From positions 1,433,501 through 1,497,500 of the forward strand of contig JAPDFW010000070.1 in the NCBI GenBank assembly GCA_028826165.1: a stretch of DNA of 64,000 bases, read 5' to 3'. This document shows positions 11,440 to 38,105 of this stretch, piece by piece (the first letter of the stretch is position 1; each line of letters begins with the position of its first letter). The notes beneath the pieces were generated by a model that worked only from the letters and a program-made list of their open reading frames with translations, was not told where the DNA came from and ran no database searches. Position numbers and translations under genes: made by a program. Source of the DNA: Anaeramoeba ignava (taxonomy: Eukaryota > Metamonada > Anaeramoebidae).

Positions 11440-13213
11440 ATGGAGATTGAAATTGAAAAAGATGAATCAACTTTAAATAATCTTCTTCCAGATGAAGTAA
11501 AAAAAAAATCTAAATTAAAAATTAAAAACTAAAAATTAAAAATTAAAAATTAAAAATTAAAATAGGTTATTCAATATATCTTCAGTTTTTTATCAAATAC
11601 ACAATTAAAACAAATTGCTTTTGTTTGTCAAAAATGGAGTCAATTAGCTCTTGATCCATTTTTATGGAAAAATATTTACATTTCTTTTCCAAATGAAAAA
11701 AAAATTTCAAAATTCAATTCAAATTATTTAAATTCAATTTATTTATCAAATTGTTTAGATAAAGAAAATTCAAAATCTTTATTATTATTATCAAAATGTA
11801 ATAATTTAAGAAATATTAGATTGGAAAAAGCTGAAAATAAATGGATTCAATCTCTTCAAGAATTGTTATCAAATTCAAAAATTAGAAATCTTACTCTTTT
11901 TGATTGTGAATTAAATGGATTAACAAATGATAATTTTTGGATAAGTTGTTCTCATTTGAAAAACTTAAAAATCCAACAAACATCAAAAATACATCGTGTA
12001 AATCAACTTTATAGATTTGATCTTCTTTCAAAAATAAGAAATATAACAATAGAAAGAATAGAACTTAATAATCAAGAAATTGATCAATTCTGTCAAAAAG
12101 ATAATTTAAGGAATTTAAGATCAATTTCATTTTTATCAAGTCTTATTAATGTTGATATTAATCCAATATTTCTTAATATTCCAAATTTATTGAGTCTTAA
12201 TTTATCAAATTGCAGATCAAATTCAAATATTGATTTTGGATTATTTAGTAATTTAACTTATTTAAATTTATCTAATTTTTCAACAGGAACTGGTCAAAAA
12301 TTAGATATTGAATCTATTAAGAAATTGAAAAATCTTGTTCATTTAGATATTTCACTTTCAAATCTTCGATTGGATTTATTTTCAATTCATTATATGAATC
12401 AACTCAGAACTTTATTAGCTATTGGGAATCAATCATGGAATCTTCATAATCAAAACAATAGCAATTCTTCTCTTGTTTTTCCTCCTCATATTTCTCGTGT
12501 TGATTTTTCTCATTCTCAAAAATTTTTCAAATTTAATCCAACTTTATCAAATTCAATCCAATCAATTTCTCTTATTAATTGTGAAATGAATCAATTCAAT
12601 ATTGATAACATTTGCCCTTTTCTTTCTTACTTATACATTTCAAACAATAATTTGACTCAACTTCCTCTTGATTTGGGTGAAAAATGTCCTAATTTGTTAG
12701 AATTAGAATGCAATAAAAATAAAATTTCAGTAATTCCTGATTCAATTGGAAACATGAAAAGATTAAGAAAATTATCTCTTCAACAATGTTCAATTTCTGA
12801 AATTACAAATTCAATTGGAAATTGTTGTTCTTTAATTGAAGTAAATTTTTATTCCACTTTTTTCTAAAATTATTCAATTTAAATAATTTTTCTTAATTTA
12901 ATAGTTAAATTTAAGAGCAAATTCAATTAAAATTATTCCCATTTCTTTAGGAGATATTACTTCTTTATCTATTTTTGATTTAGCTTATAATCAAATTTCT
13001 AAATTAGAAAACAAAATTTTTATGAAATTAACAAATTTAAATAAATTTTTAATTGAAGGAAACAAAAAATTAAAATCAATTCCAAAAATTCTTTTAAAAA
13101 AATATAAGAAAAAAGAACTTATTTTAAGTTTTTATGATGTTCCTAATTTACAATATTTAGCTAATATTGATTTTGAAAATGAAAATGAAAATGGAAAATG
13201 TTTGATTTTTTAA
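11440..13213 (+). CDS. F-box / leucine-rich repeat protein
   Basis: Three exons (11440-11496, 11566-12840, 12905-13213) give 546 residues. The N-terminus carries an F-box, LPDEVIQYIFSFLSNTQLKQ followed by VCQKWSQLALDPFLWKNIY (residues ~16-58), which in this family binds Skp1 in an SCF ubiquitin ligase. The remainder is a leucine-rich repeat solenoid: LRNIRLEK, IRNLTLFDCELNGL, LLSLNLSNC, LTYLNLSNF, LVHLDISLSNL, LSYLYISNNNLTQLP, LLELECNKNKISVIP, LRKLSLQQCSISEI, then LNLRANSIKIIP. The later repeats have the SDS22/Shoc2-like spacing. The 3' end faces the RNF213-like gene and stops only 29 bp from its stop codon. The substrate is unknown. Confidence 0.85.
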
Positions 13214-13242
13214 TTAAATTAAATGAAATTTTAAAATAAAAT

Positions 13243-27562
<14,320 letters not shown>

Positions 27563-27653
27563 TTCTTTTGCCAAATTGTGTGTTTGTGTTTTTGTTGTTT
27601 GTTGTTTTAAAAAATTAAAAAAAAAAGACTTTGTTTTAAAAAATAAAAAAATG

Positions 27654-27684
<31 letters not shown>

Positions 27685-28340
27685 TTTTTCTTCTTTATTT
27701 TTTTAATTAAAGAAAAAAAGGAAAATAATTAATAATTTTGAGAAAATAATTAATAATTTGGAATAATTAAAAAAAGTGGAATTTGAAAATAAATAATTTT
27801 TGAAATAGTTTTTAAATTATATTTTTAAATTAATTTATAAATTAAATATTAAATTAAACCTATTCCCATTTTTTATATTTTTATGTTAAATATTTAAATA
27901 ATAAAATATTTAAATCTAAAACATTAAATTATTATTTTAATAATGAAATTAAATATTAAATTATATTTTTAAATTAATTTATAAATTAAATATTAAATTA
28001 AATCTATTTTCATTTTTATATTTTTATGTTAAATATTTAAATAATAAAATATTTAAATCTAAAACATTAAATTATTATTTTAAACATGGAATCAAAGATT
28101 AAATTATATTTTTAAATTAATTTATAAATTAAATATTAAATTAAACTTATTTTTATTTTTTATATTTATATGTTAAATATTTAAATAATAAAATATTTAA
28201 ATCTAAATCATTAAATTATTATTTTAATAATGAAATTAAATATTAAATTATATTTTCAAATTAATTTATAAATTAAATATTAAATTTGAACTTGTTTCTT
28301 ATTTTTCTTTATTTTGAAAAATAAAAAAGTGAGAATAAAT
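27563..28340. repeat. Spacer with second satellite (about 143-bp period), left block
   Basis: A homopolymer-rich leader (27563-27800) is followed by three to four tandem copies (27810-28290) of a unit containing AATATTTAAATCTAAAACAT, then TAAATTATTATTTTAATAATG and AAATTAATTTATAAATTAAATATT. The same unit, in the same orientation, resumes at about 29970 on the far side of the BTB-TLDc gene. No gene is seen in this block. Confidence 0.8.
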
Positions 28341-29809
28341 TTAAATGAAATAAGTTTCAACTTCATCAACTTTCCATTTATCATAAGAACCAGCTAAATA
28401 ACTTTTAGCTTCATTTGTTCCATATTTAATTCCTTTAGGCAAATTGTACTTATCACCAAAATCTGACACACCCTTTCGTAAAGTAAATTTGAAACAAATA
28501 TCTCCAAATCCAAAAGTTGGACCTTGAGTTGGCAAATAATAAATTGCATAATCTTCTTCACTTTTATTAATAGGGAATTTTTTTGGTTTTCGATTGTTTT
28601 TATCATTTCTTAATGAAAAAATAAATGCATTTGGATCATTAAAGAATATCATTTCATAATAAGCATCTTCTTCAGTCCATTTTGAAGGATCAGTTGTCCA
28701 ACCAACTTGAGTAAATCCTCCAAAAATAAAATTATCTTTTGTTTTGATAAGAACTAATGTTTTTCCTTTATTATCACAAATATCATGCCAATCTTTACAA
28801 TCAAATCCATCTCTTTTTGCTGAATATCTTAATTTCATTTTGGAAAAGAATTTATCATCATTTATCCATTTTTTTAATTTATTGTAATGTTCAACTTTTT
28901 TAATTATTGTTGATTCAAAATGAAATCTTGTTTTGAAAATGTTTGATTTTGATTTTTCTTTTTTAATTAATTTTTTTATTTCTTTCTTGTTTCTATTAGT
29001 TTTTAATTTAAGTAAATTATTTAATTTTTGTGAAATTTGATTTGGAATTAAATTTTGTTTCAAAGTATCTGTAAGTTCTTTTTTAGAAAATCAATAAATC
29101 TGATTTTTTGAATAATATTTGAAATTTGATCTTGAATTTTTTCTTTTTCTTCTTTTTCAAGTTTTTCATTTTCTTTTATTTGATTAATATTTGATTTATG
29201 TTTTCCCCATTTTATTATTGATTGAAATATTTTAAATTCATTTATTAAATTATCATCATTTGATAAAATTGAATTTAAATGATTTTCTTCAAGTTCAAGA
29301 AAAAATGAAGTTTTAATAAATTTTTCAAGATTTTTCGAAATAAATTGATAACAAGATTCTAATAATTTATTTATTTTCATTGATTCGGATAATTTAAGAA
29401 CATCAATAACAGTTTCAAATTGTAAATTCTTTTTGATAAATTTTGAACAAATTTGAATTAAATCATCAATTAAATATTTTGATGAAAAAATTAAAATTTG
29501 AATTGCATTTTCTGAATTAATTTTAATTTTTCCTGAATAAAAATAATTCAAAATTGGAAATAGAATTGAACTTGAAACATCTTTTAGAATTAATTTATTT
29601 TCTTGATATTCTTTCATTTTAGATTTAAAAAGTGTTTTAAAATATTCACTTCTTGAAGAAAGAATTGATTTATGGGTTTTAAATGAAATTTTATTTTGTT
29701 CACAAATTATTTCAAAATCAAAATAATTTTCTTCTTCTTTTTCATTTTGATTTTGAAATAAATTTTTTAAATCATTTGAAAGTTTTTTTAAATTTGAATA
29801 AGTTTCCAT
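28341..29809 (-). CDS. BTB-BACK-TLDc protein, one single-base frameshift
   Basis: It starts at 29809 (METYSNLKKLS). A BTB domain covers residues ~28-130: FDFEIICEQNKISFKTHKSI, SRSEYFKTLF, ILNYFYSGKIKI. A BACK-like helical region follows (LKLSESMKINKLLESCYQF, ending IRFIDFLKK). The frame then shifts at a run of six T (29079-29084). One more A on the minus strand would read FLKKELTDTLKQN and join to a TLDc domain: LRYSAKRDGFDCKDWHDIC, KGKTLVLIKTKDNFIFGGFT, NDPNAFIFSLRND, GPTFGFGDICFKF. It ends at 28341 with VETYFI. BTB domains commonly bind cullin-3. TLDc domains are tied to oxidative-stress resistance and V-ATPase regulation, but the role here is inference. No intron is needed. Satellite blocks lie on both sides. 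Confidence 0.85.
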
Positions 29810-31004
29810 TTTATTTAAAAATTTAAAAAAATGAAAAATGATTTTTAATTTTTTTTTTTGGAATTTAAAAATTATTAATAAATTTAAATTTAAAACAAAT
29901 TTCCAAATTAATATTAATTCAATTTAATTCAAAAAAAAAGATAAAATTTTAGTTTCAAAAAAATGAATTTTCAAAATATTTTTAAATAATAAAATATTTA
30001 AATCTAAAACATTAAATTATTATTTTAATAATGGAACCAAAGATTAAATTATATTTTTAAATTAATTTATAAATTAAATATTAAATTAAATCTATTTTCA
30101 TTTTTATATTTTTATGTTAAACATTTAAATAATAAAATATTTAAATCTAAAACATTAAATTATTATTTTAAACATGGAATCAAAGATTAAATTATATTTT
30201 AAATTTAATTTATAAATTAAATATTAAATTAAATCTATTCTTATTTTTATATTTATATGTTAAATATTTAAATAATAAAATATTTAAATCTAAAACATTA
30301 AATTATTATTTTAATAATGGAATCAAAGATTAAATTATATTTTTAAATTAATTTATAAATCAAATATTAAATTAAATCTATTCTTATTTTTATATTTATA
30401 TGTTAAATATTTAAATAATAAAATATTTAAATCTAAAACATTAAATTATTATTTTAAACATGGAATCAAAGATTAAATTATATTTTCAATTTAATTTATA
30501 AATTAAATATTAAATTAAATATATTCTTATTTTTATATTTATATGTTAAATATTTAGATAATAAAATATTTAAATCTAAAATCATTAAATTATTATTCCA
30601 AACATAAAATTAAATAATAAATTATATTTTTAAATTAATTTATAAATTAAATATTAAATTAAATCTATTTTCATTTTTATATTTATATGTTAAATATTTA
30701 AATAATAAAATATTTAAATCTAAATCATTAAATTATTATTCCAAACATAAAATTAAGTATTAAATTATATTTTCAAATTAATTTATAAATTAAATATTAA
30801 ATTAAATCTATTTTCATTTTTTATATTTATATGTTAAATATTTAAATAATAAAATAATTAAATCTAAAACATTAAATTATTATTTTAATAATAAAATAAA
30901 GTATTAAATTATATTTTCAAATTAATTTATAAATTAAATATTAAATTAAATTTATTTTTATTTTTCATTTTTCATTTTTCATTTTTTCATTTTTTCATTT
31001 TTTA
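29810..31004. repeat. Second satellite (about 143-bp period), right block
   Basis: From about 29970 to 30960, seven or so head-to-tail copies of the unit with AATATTTAAATCTAAAACAT recur at about 143-bp spacing. Variants alternate between TAATGGAACCAAAGATTAAA, ACATGGAATCAAAGATTAAA and ACATAAAATTAA. The array ends at a run of CATTTTT units just before the DPM2 start. No gene is seen. Confidence 0.82.
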
Positions 31005-31474
31005 ATGTCTCCAGCTTTTGATAGAAATTTAGGTATTTTTTTAACAACGATTGGGATTATTGCTTTTATGTATTATACTTTTTGGTTGATATTTTTAGTA
31101 AATTAAAACAAAAACAACAAAAACAAAAACAAAATTAATTTTTATTTTTAAAATAAAAAAAGCCTTTTATTGATAAAGATATGTTTATTCAGAATTTTTT
31201 TCCACATTATGAATATGCTTTTATAGCTCCAATGTATATAACTTTACTTCTTTTAATAATTGGAAGCACTTTTATTGCTTTAGTTTTTATTAAAAGTAAA
31301 GGACAAACAAATCCAGTAGTTCCTCCAACAACTGGTGAATTTCTTTGGTATCTTGATAATATTGTTAAAGAAAGCAAAGATGAATTTAAAAAAGAACTCA
31401 AAAAAATTCGCAAAAATAAAATGCTTCAAAATCAAGATTCTTCTAAAATTCCAATTAAAAATAATGATTTTTAA
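31005..31474 (+). CDS. DPM2: Dolichyl-phosphate mannosyltransferase subunit 2 (DPM2)
   Basis: Two exons (31005-31097 and 31163-31474, phase 0) give 134 residues. DPM2 is the small ER-membrane subunit that stabilises the catalytic DPM1 in making dolichol-phosphate-mannose for N-glycans and GPI anchors. Helix 1 is GIFLTTIGIIAFMYYTFWLI, followed by FLPFIDKD at the splice junction. The YYTxW...LPFID sequence is the family hallmark. Helix 2 is APMYITLLLLIIGSTFIALV, followed by FIKSKGQ. The protein is longer than the ~84-residue animal subunit because of a ~50-residue charged C-terminal tail (WYLDNIVKESKDEFKKELKK...). It faces the LRR-membrane gene tail to tail, with 242 bp of TTTGAATTTGA-type repeat between them. 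Confidence 0.9.
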
Positions 31475-31716
31475 TTCATTTATTTCATTCATAAATTTGA
31501 AAAAAAAAATCAAAATAAAGTTTTTACAATTTGAATTTGATTTTAAATTTGAATTTGAATTTGAATTTGAATTTTAAATTTGATTTTAGATTTGATTTTG
31601 AATTTGAATTTGATTTTAAATTTGAATTTTATTTTTGATTTGATTTTAGATTTAATTTTGATTTTGAATTTAAATTTGTTTATGTTTTTGTTTTTGTTTC
31701 TGAATTTGAAAAAAAA
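31475..31716. repeat. Convergent spacer with TTTGAATTTGA repeat
   Basis: Between the DPM2 stop and the LRR-membrane gene stop. Mostly AATTTGAATTTGATTTTA repeats and T-runs. No gene. Confidence 0.65.
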
Positions 31717-34700
31717 TCATTTTGTTTGTTTTAAAAAATCAACAGATTTTCGTGAACGTAATAAATTGGAATAAGAAACCTTTGATTTTAAAACTCCAGA
31801 TAATTTCAAAAAAGTATAATTTGATGATTTTTTCAAATGATTTAATTTGTTTTCCAAATCATTTTCAGAATTTTCAGAATTTTCAGAATTTTCAAGGGAA
31901 ATATCATCAATTTTATCAAGATCAACACCTTCAATTTGAAGAGAATGAAAAGCATTTGAATAATTTGATCGAGTTTTTGGATTTCTGTTGGAATGATGAA
32001 GGGATTTTTGAGAATGAAACATTTGATTATTCTCTTTTTGAAAATTTGAATGATTTTGAATTGAATTTTGAGAATTTGATTCCAAATCAAGATCACTTAA
32101 CTCAATTCCATCGATTTGAATTTGAGAAGAATTTTTTGGAAAATGAACTAAAGAATCCATGAATTGATTCATTTCTTTTTTTTCTTGATTTTTCAACTTT
32201 TTTTGCTTTGATTTAAAAATGCATACACGCAAAGGAGAATAAAAGAGAGAAAGAAGAAGAAAACTGAAGCAAATGAAGCAAGAAAGAAGAAGAAAAAGAG
32301 CTGAAAGAAGAGAATCCGGTTTGAGTTTGTCAGTTACAATAAGAAGCGCAATAAAAAGAATAATCGAGTTATTGAGTCGAAACACGATGTCCATGAAATG
32401 CTCCAAATTATCTGACCAAGGATGAGCAAAAATGGCGACAAGCGCAAAAAAAACGATGATTGAAAATGTGATTGAAATTAAAATAGTAACTTCAAAAGGA
32501 AGCACAGTTAGCAATAAAATCAGAAACTTTTCCATCATTTGAATCACTTTGAAATATCGATATTTGCGTTTATATGGCGAATAAAGATAGGATTGCGCGC
32601 ATTTATATTTTCGCGCTGCGATTATATATTTCTTCTCTGTTTGTTTTTTCTTCTTTTTAATTTCTTCCTTTTCCTTTTGATTCAATTTTTTCGATTTCTT
32701 TTGCATTTGTGAAATTTCTTTCAAATCATTTGAAATTCCAAAAGAATTATCAATTTCCTTAACAACTTTTCTAATCGTAAAAATGAAAAAGAGAGGGATT
32801 CCAAAAACGTAAATGAATCCAAAAATCAATGAAAGCCATTGAATTGCGGAAAAAGATTTAATTGAATTGGGACAGTTTTCATCTGGACGAAGAATCAATT
32901 TTTTGTGGTCGTCATCGCACTTGAAGTTGTACAAAATGATGCGAATTAATGGGAGATAAAAAATTGTTAATAGAAATAAAGTCACTCTTTGTTTGTATTT
33001 TACAAGAGAATACCAATACTTTTCTTTTGTGTATTTTTTGCGGAAAATTATTGCGTTGATGAAAAAGATCACCGCGATTAGAGTTATAAAAGTGATGCAA
33101 AAAATCATCATTGAACGCTGGAATGTTGTCAATGATTTGCTTTGTGAAATAAAAGCTGGAGGAATTGCAAATATGCAAATTGCAATCGAAATGATTGAGA
33201 GACAGAACCAAATCAAGAAAATGAAAAATTTTGTTTTTTTCCAATTTTCCACATAGATTCGGATCCATTTCGATTTGTTAAATCTCCAAAAATATAAAAG
33301 TAAAATCAGTATTGGAATCACCATAAAAATGATGAAGTTTGCTGTTTGTAATGAGAAAGACATATCCACTCCAAAAACAATCATCAAATAGTTAAAATCA
33401 ATATCAAAAGGAAAAACAATTAAGGAAACATTTTTGAAAGATTCGGGCCAATATTTCTCACTGATTGAAGAAACAAATAACCCCACAAACTGCAAGAAAT
33501 TTATAACAATTTCCAGTTTGTTGATGAATTTTCCCTTTGGTTGAAGAAAAGAGGATTTGAGCACTTTTCCTGTCGCGTTCAAAGAAAATCCATCTCGATT
33601 TGTTCCTGGAAATTTCTCAAGTGTTGTTTTTGTTTGTGCATTTGAAGTTCGGATTGGAATTCCCAGTGTTTTGCACAATATCTTTTTTTTGTTGGGGAAT
33701 TGCATATTGCAAATTGGCTGTTTGATTTGTTTCAGTTTGATCTTGGAGATTTTCTTCTTGAGCTTTTCGGATATATTGGGGAAAGTTCATAACGATATTA
33801 TCAATTGCAATTCCAACTCCAACAAATTTATCAATTGTGCCTTTTTCCTCAAGTTCTAATGCATAAGCTCTTTGAGATAAACTGATCACAACTCCATCGA
33901 GTGATTGCAATGTTGGGATTGCATTTATTACAATAAATCGGTAATTGGGAATACTTTCCCAATAATTTCCATACATTTTCAGATCTACGATTGGGAGTTG
34001 TGATAAAAGATTGAGGATTGGTTGAAACAAATCCGAATCAAGTTGTTTATTCGAAACATCAATATCCGAAATTTGATTTGGATTTCCAATCATTCCGTTG
34101 GTCATTTCTTCCAGCTTCTTGCAAACAAACAAGTATCTTGGATCTAATGGAAATGGATTTTTCAGATCATCGACAGAATCGAGAACTGCAATTTGTGAAC
34201 AAACAAATTCCAAATATTTATGCGGATCCGATGTTTTCGATTTTTCTTTTGTGGATTGCTTCAGAAAAAGCTTCCTTAGTTGAACCAGAGGAACGAGGAA
34301 ATGTATAATGAATTCCAGGGAAGAGAATTCGTTGTTTCGTAAATTTAATTCTTGTAAATTATTCAAATTTTGGATTCCATCAAGATTTATGAGTTTGTTG
34401 TTACTTAAATCGAGCTTGATTAAATTACTTGTAAATTGCTGGATTCCGAAAAGATTTGAAAAACCAAAATCAGCAAAATCCAAAATTTGTGAATTTTCCA
34501 AAATTTGTTTCCGATATACGATTAAAGATAACCTATTATTTTCGAGATTGCCATATGCTCTGTTTTTTTTACGTGAATACTCTGTCAATCCAGAACAAAT
34601 TTCTTTGATTTCAATCTCATTTCCATTCAATTTTTGAAGTGCAGATTTTGTTGTAAAAACAGAAGGAAAAAATCTGAAAAATTGTATTCGAGATTCTTTT

Positions 34701-37700
34701 GTTTCATTGAGATAGCAAGGATTTCCCAGTATGAAAATTGAAATTAGAGAAGAAATCCCATTCAAATAACCGCAAACAAATTTTAAGTGTTTAAATAAAT
34801 TCCACGACAAATCAAGTTCTTCTAAATTTTGCAAAGTATCTAATTTTGAATTTGTAAGTGAATTTTCTGTTAATTTGTTTCCTTGTAAAGAAATCTTCTT
34901 TAACATTGAAAGAGAAGAAAAATCAATTTTGATCAGTTTTGATGAAGAAAGATCAATTTCTTCAATTTTCATTTTATCATCTTTTGTAATCTGTGGAATT
35001 CTGCGAAACACAGTTGCAACAAAACGAAATTCTTCAAAATCAGCAAAATTCGCATTTTTGTTGATTTTTTGTTGTGTATAAAGATCCCAAGATTGGGCAA
35101 TTTCATCAATGGTAATTTCAATTCCATCAAGTTCTCTTAGAGGACTGTGAACATTTCTGAGCTGTTTGAGATGATCAATCATTTTGGGTCTATATTTCGT
35201 ATTTGTTTTGGAGGAAAATTTATTTCCCAAAAGACCTAATGAAATCAATTTTGGAAGAGATTGAGTTAACTCCACAATTTCGGTCATATCGGAGAGTTTA
35301 TTATTACGCAAATCTAATACACGAAGAGTATCTCTTGCGGCTTCAATCCCAAAAATTGATTTTGCAGTTTGTAGTATGTTGTTGTGAAAAAGAAAGATTT
35401 CGAGTTGAACAAACTCAGAAATATCAACTGAAGAAAGTTGAGAAAAGGAAAGATCAAGTTCCGTTATTTGATTCAATTCCATATTTTGTGGAGTGCGAAG
35501 AAACATGGCTGATTCAATCCTTAATGTTTCAAGATCTTTTTCTGGAGCTCCTGAGTATTTCCATGCTTCAATCCTCTCCTTCAATTCTATTGGATAATCA
35601 AGAACTTGCAATCTACATTTCACTTCACGAAGGCATTGAATTGAAGAAAGCAATTTTATTCGCGATTTTCTTTGTTTCATACACGGATTTCCTGAAAGAA
35701 AGATCATTTCTAAGTTTTTTAATGAGTCAATTAATTCTCCAATTTTCAAAAGAGAATCTGCAATTAAATTGTTTTTTGCATCCAAAATTCGCAAATTTGG
35801 TAATCCATTCAATCCAATTTTCACTAATTGTTTGATACGATTGTTTGAAATGTTGAGTTTTTCAAGATTCACAAAGGAATTAAAGTTTGTTCCAGTATTT
35901 GAAAGACCTAAATCTTTGAAGCATTCAATTTCTGTAATTTCAGAAACTTGAATTTCATTGCTTATCTTTTTGACTTTTTCAGGTGAAAATTGTTGTTGAT
36001 CGAAAGGAATGGCTTTCATCATGATGGCTAAGGAAAACCTGTATTGTTCAACTCCTTTTTTATCATAATTTTTGTGGTGATATTTTGATAAAGCATCAAT
36101 TCTCTCGTCAAAACGAATGATTGAATAATCGAGAGTTGATAATTGGGGATGATGAATAAGAAGAGAGCCTACAACTTGAATTCGGTAATTTTGATTATGA
36201 ACTGATAAATATTGTGTGTTTTTTTTCTTTTTCTTCTTGCTTGGTTGTGGAATCTCTCGATCAAATGCAAACGAAACGGATATTAATTCATGTGATTTTT
36301 GAAGCTGGCGAAGAACAGAAGAGAGTTGAAGTTGGGGATTTCCTGATAAATCAAGTAATTGTAAATGCTTCAATTCATCAAGACCTTGAACATTTATAAT
36401 TTGATTATTGGAAAGAACCAAAACTTTCAAAGATGGAAATTTCCCAACCGAGATAAAAGATAAATCATTTTGGATCTTCATTTCTTGGATTTGAGAAGTA
36501 AAATTTGGGATATTTCTTAATTGATAATGTCCAAATTCTTTAATTTGAGTCAAGTTCCATCGAATCATTGAGACTTCAAATTGATGGAAATTTCCCTAAA
36601 TGAAGAATAAGAAAAAAAATTTTCAAGATGAATTTTTTAGTTTGCTTTTCTTGATCAAATTAGAAGAAAAAATGTTTGATTTTCATACAATCTTATACAA
36701 AGATTCGAGATACTCTTCCATTGTTACATTTTTCTTATCAAGAGTAAGTAATCCTGGTTGATGATTCGAACCTTTTAAATTACGACAATGATAAATGATA
36801 TGTAATCTATAATTATCTTTCAATTTATTTCCCATCAAACGCAGATTTTGGAGAGAAGGACAAAAGGGAAGCACTCGGAATATATTCTTCTTTAATTTAT
36901 TATGGTTGAGATTTATGGTCGTGAGTTTTGCACAATTTTCAATTCCACTTCCATTTAAGGAAGTTAATAAATTCTTTCGAAGATTAAGATATTGAAGAGA
37001 TGTTAAAGATCCAATATGAATTTCAGTCAATTGTTGATTTGGAAGATTGAGTTTAACAATGTTTTGTGGATACCATCCAGGAGAGACTCGAATTTCTGGA
37101 ATGGAAAGTAAAGCGTATTCCCATCGAATGATTTCAAAATAGCGTTTGATTTCTTTTGTTCCATATTTTTTGATCGATTCCATTTTTTGGTCAATCGAAA
37201 CTTCATCACCATTTAATGAAAAAATTCTTGGAGTGTTTGCAATAATCTAAATCAACAAAAGATTTTTTGTTGAAAAAAAAATGAATTTGTTTGATTTGTT
37301 TTTTTTTTGGGATTCAAAAAAAGAAATGGTGAATAATTACAATATATTTCCATTCTTCTCTTTTACAAATGGGATTTCCAGAAAGATCTAAAATTTCAAT
37401 TTTGGGACTTTTTTTAAGGAATATAATTGTATTTTTGATTCTTGAAATTTGATTATTTTGCAAATCGCAAATGCGAAGTAACTCCAAATGAGTAAGAAAA
37501 GATAAAGATTCTATTCCACAATTTTGGAGAATAAGAATTTCAAGAGCATTAAATTGATTAATTTGATTTAACAAAGAAGCAGATTGCATTTGGCCTAATG
37601 GAAGATTTACAAAAGAAATGCAAGAAATAATTTTTGAGTTAGCTTGATTAATTTTGTTTGGATTTGTTAATTTCTCTTCTTTTGGGATATCTTCTTCAAA

Positions 37701-38105
37701 TCGAAGTGGAGAAGAATCATCACTAAAAAAATCTGGAACAAAATGAAGAAAGGATCTATTTTTTCTTTCTTGATTATATTTTTGAATATCAAATCCAAGA
37801 GGTTCTAAACCAAATGCAGGTTCTTCAAAAGAAATCATATTTTTATCAATATTGATTTGAATAGTTGGCTTCATTCCTTTATGTATATCTTGATTTTGTT
37901 TTTCAAAAGGATTTTGAACTTGAATTTTTTGTGAATTTTGTTTTAATTCTGGAAGTTTGTAAAGTTTTGATTGCTCGAAATTGATATTATCAATTTTCTG
38001 AGTTTGATTTGGAATTTCAATTTCTTTTTCAATTTCTTTTTCTTCAATAATACTTAAATCTGAACTTAATTGATTTCTTTCAAATGAATTTGAATTACTT
38101 TTCAT
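31717..38105 (-). CDS. Giant LRR-cap array protein with polytopic membrane C-terminus
   Basis: Exons 37341-38105, 36689-37246 and 36595 downward join in phase 0. After a ~150-residue low-complexity start, about eight modules follow. Each has SDS22-type leucine-rich repeats closed by an LRR-cap (IFSLNGDEVS, LLTLDKKNVT, LRELDGIEIT, LQKLNGNEIE, LQSLDGVVIS) and a short linker with an Arg/aromatic-rich helix (RFVATVFRRIP, RLSLIVYRKQI). At a run of eight T (33683-33690) the frame must shift by one. One A fewer on the minus strand joins QYAIPQQKK to ILCKTLGIPIRTS. The rest to 31717 has about nine hydrophobic segments (KLEIVINFLQFVGLFVSS, NFIIFMVIPILILLLYF, FFIFLIWFCLSIISIAICIF and others) with YSPYKRKYRYFKVIQMMEKF between them. 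It resembles protist TRP-like or receptor-type membrane domains. No signal peptide is seen. An alternative is two overlapping genes, which I think unlikely. Confidence 0.75.

Noticed and set aside
31722-36399. Several plus-strand frames of 60-210 codons opposite the LRR-membrane gene
   Set aside because: No domains or start context; the minus-strand frame has clear LRR and membrane structure across the same bases.
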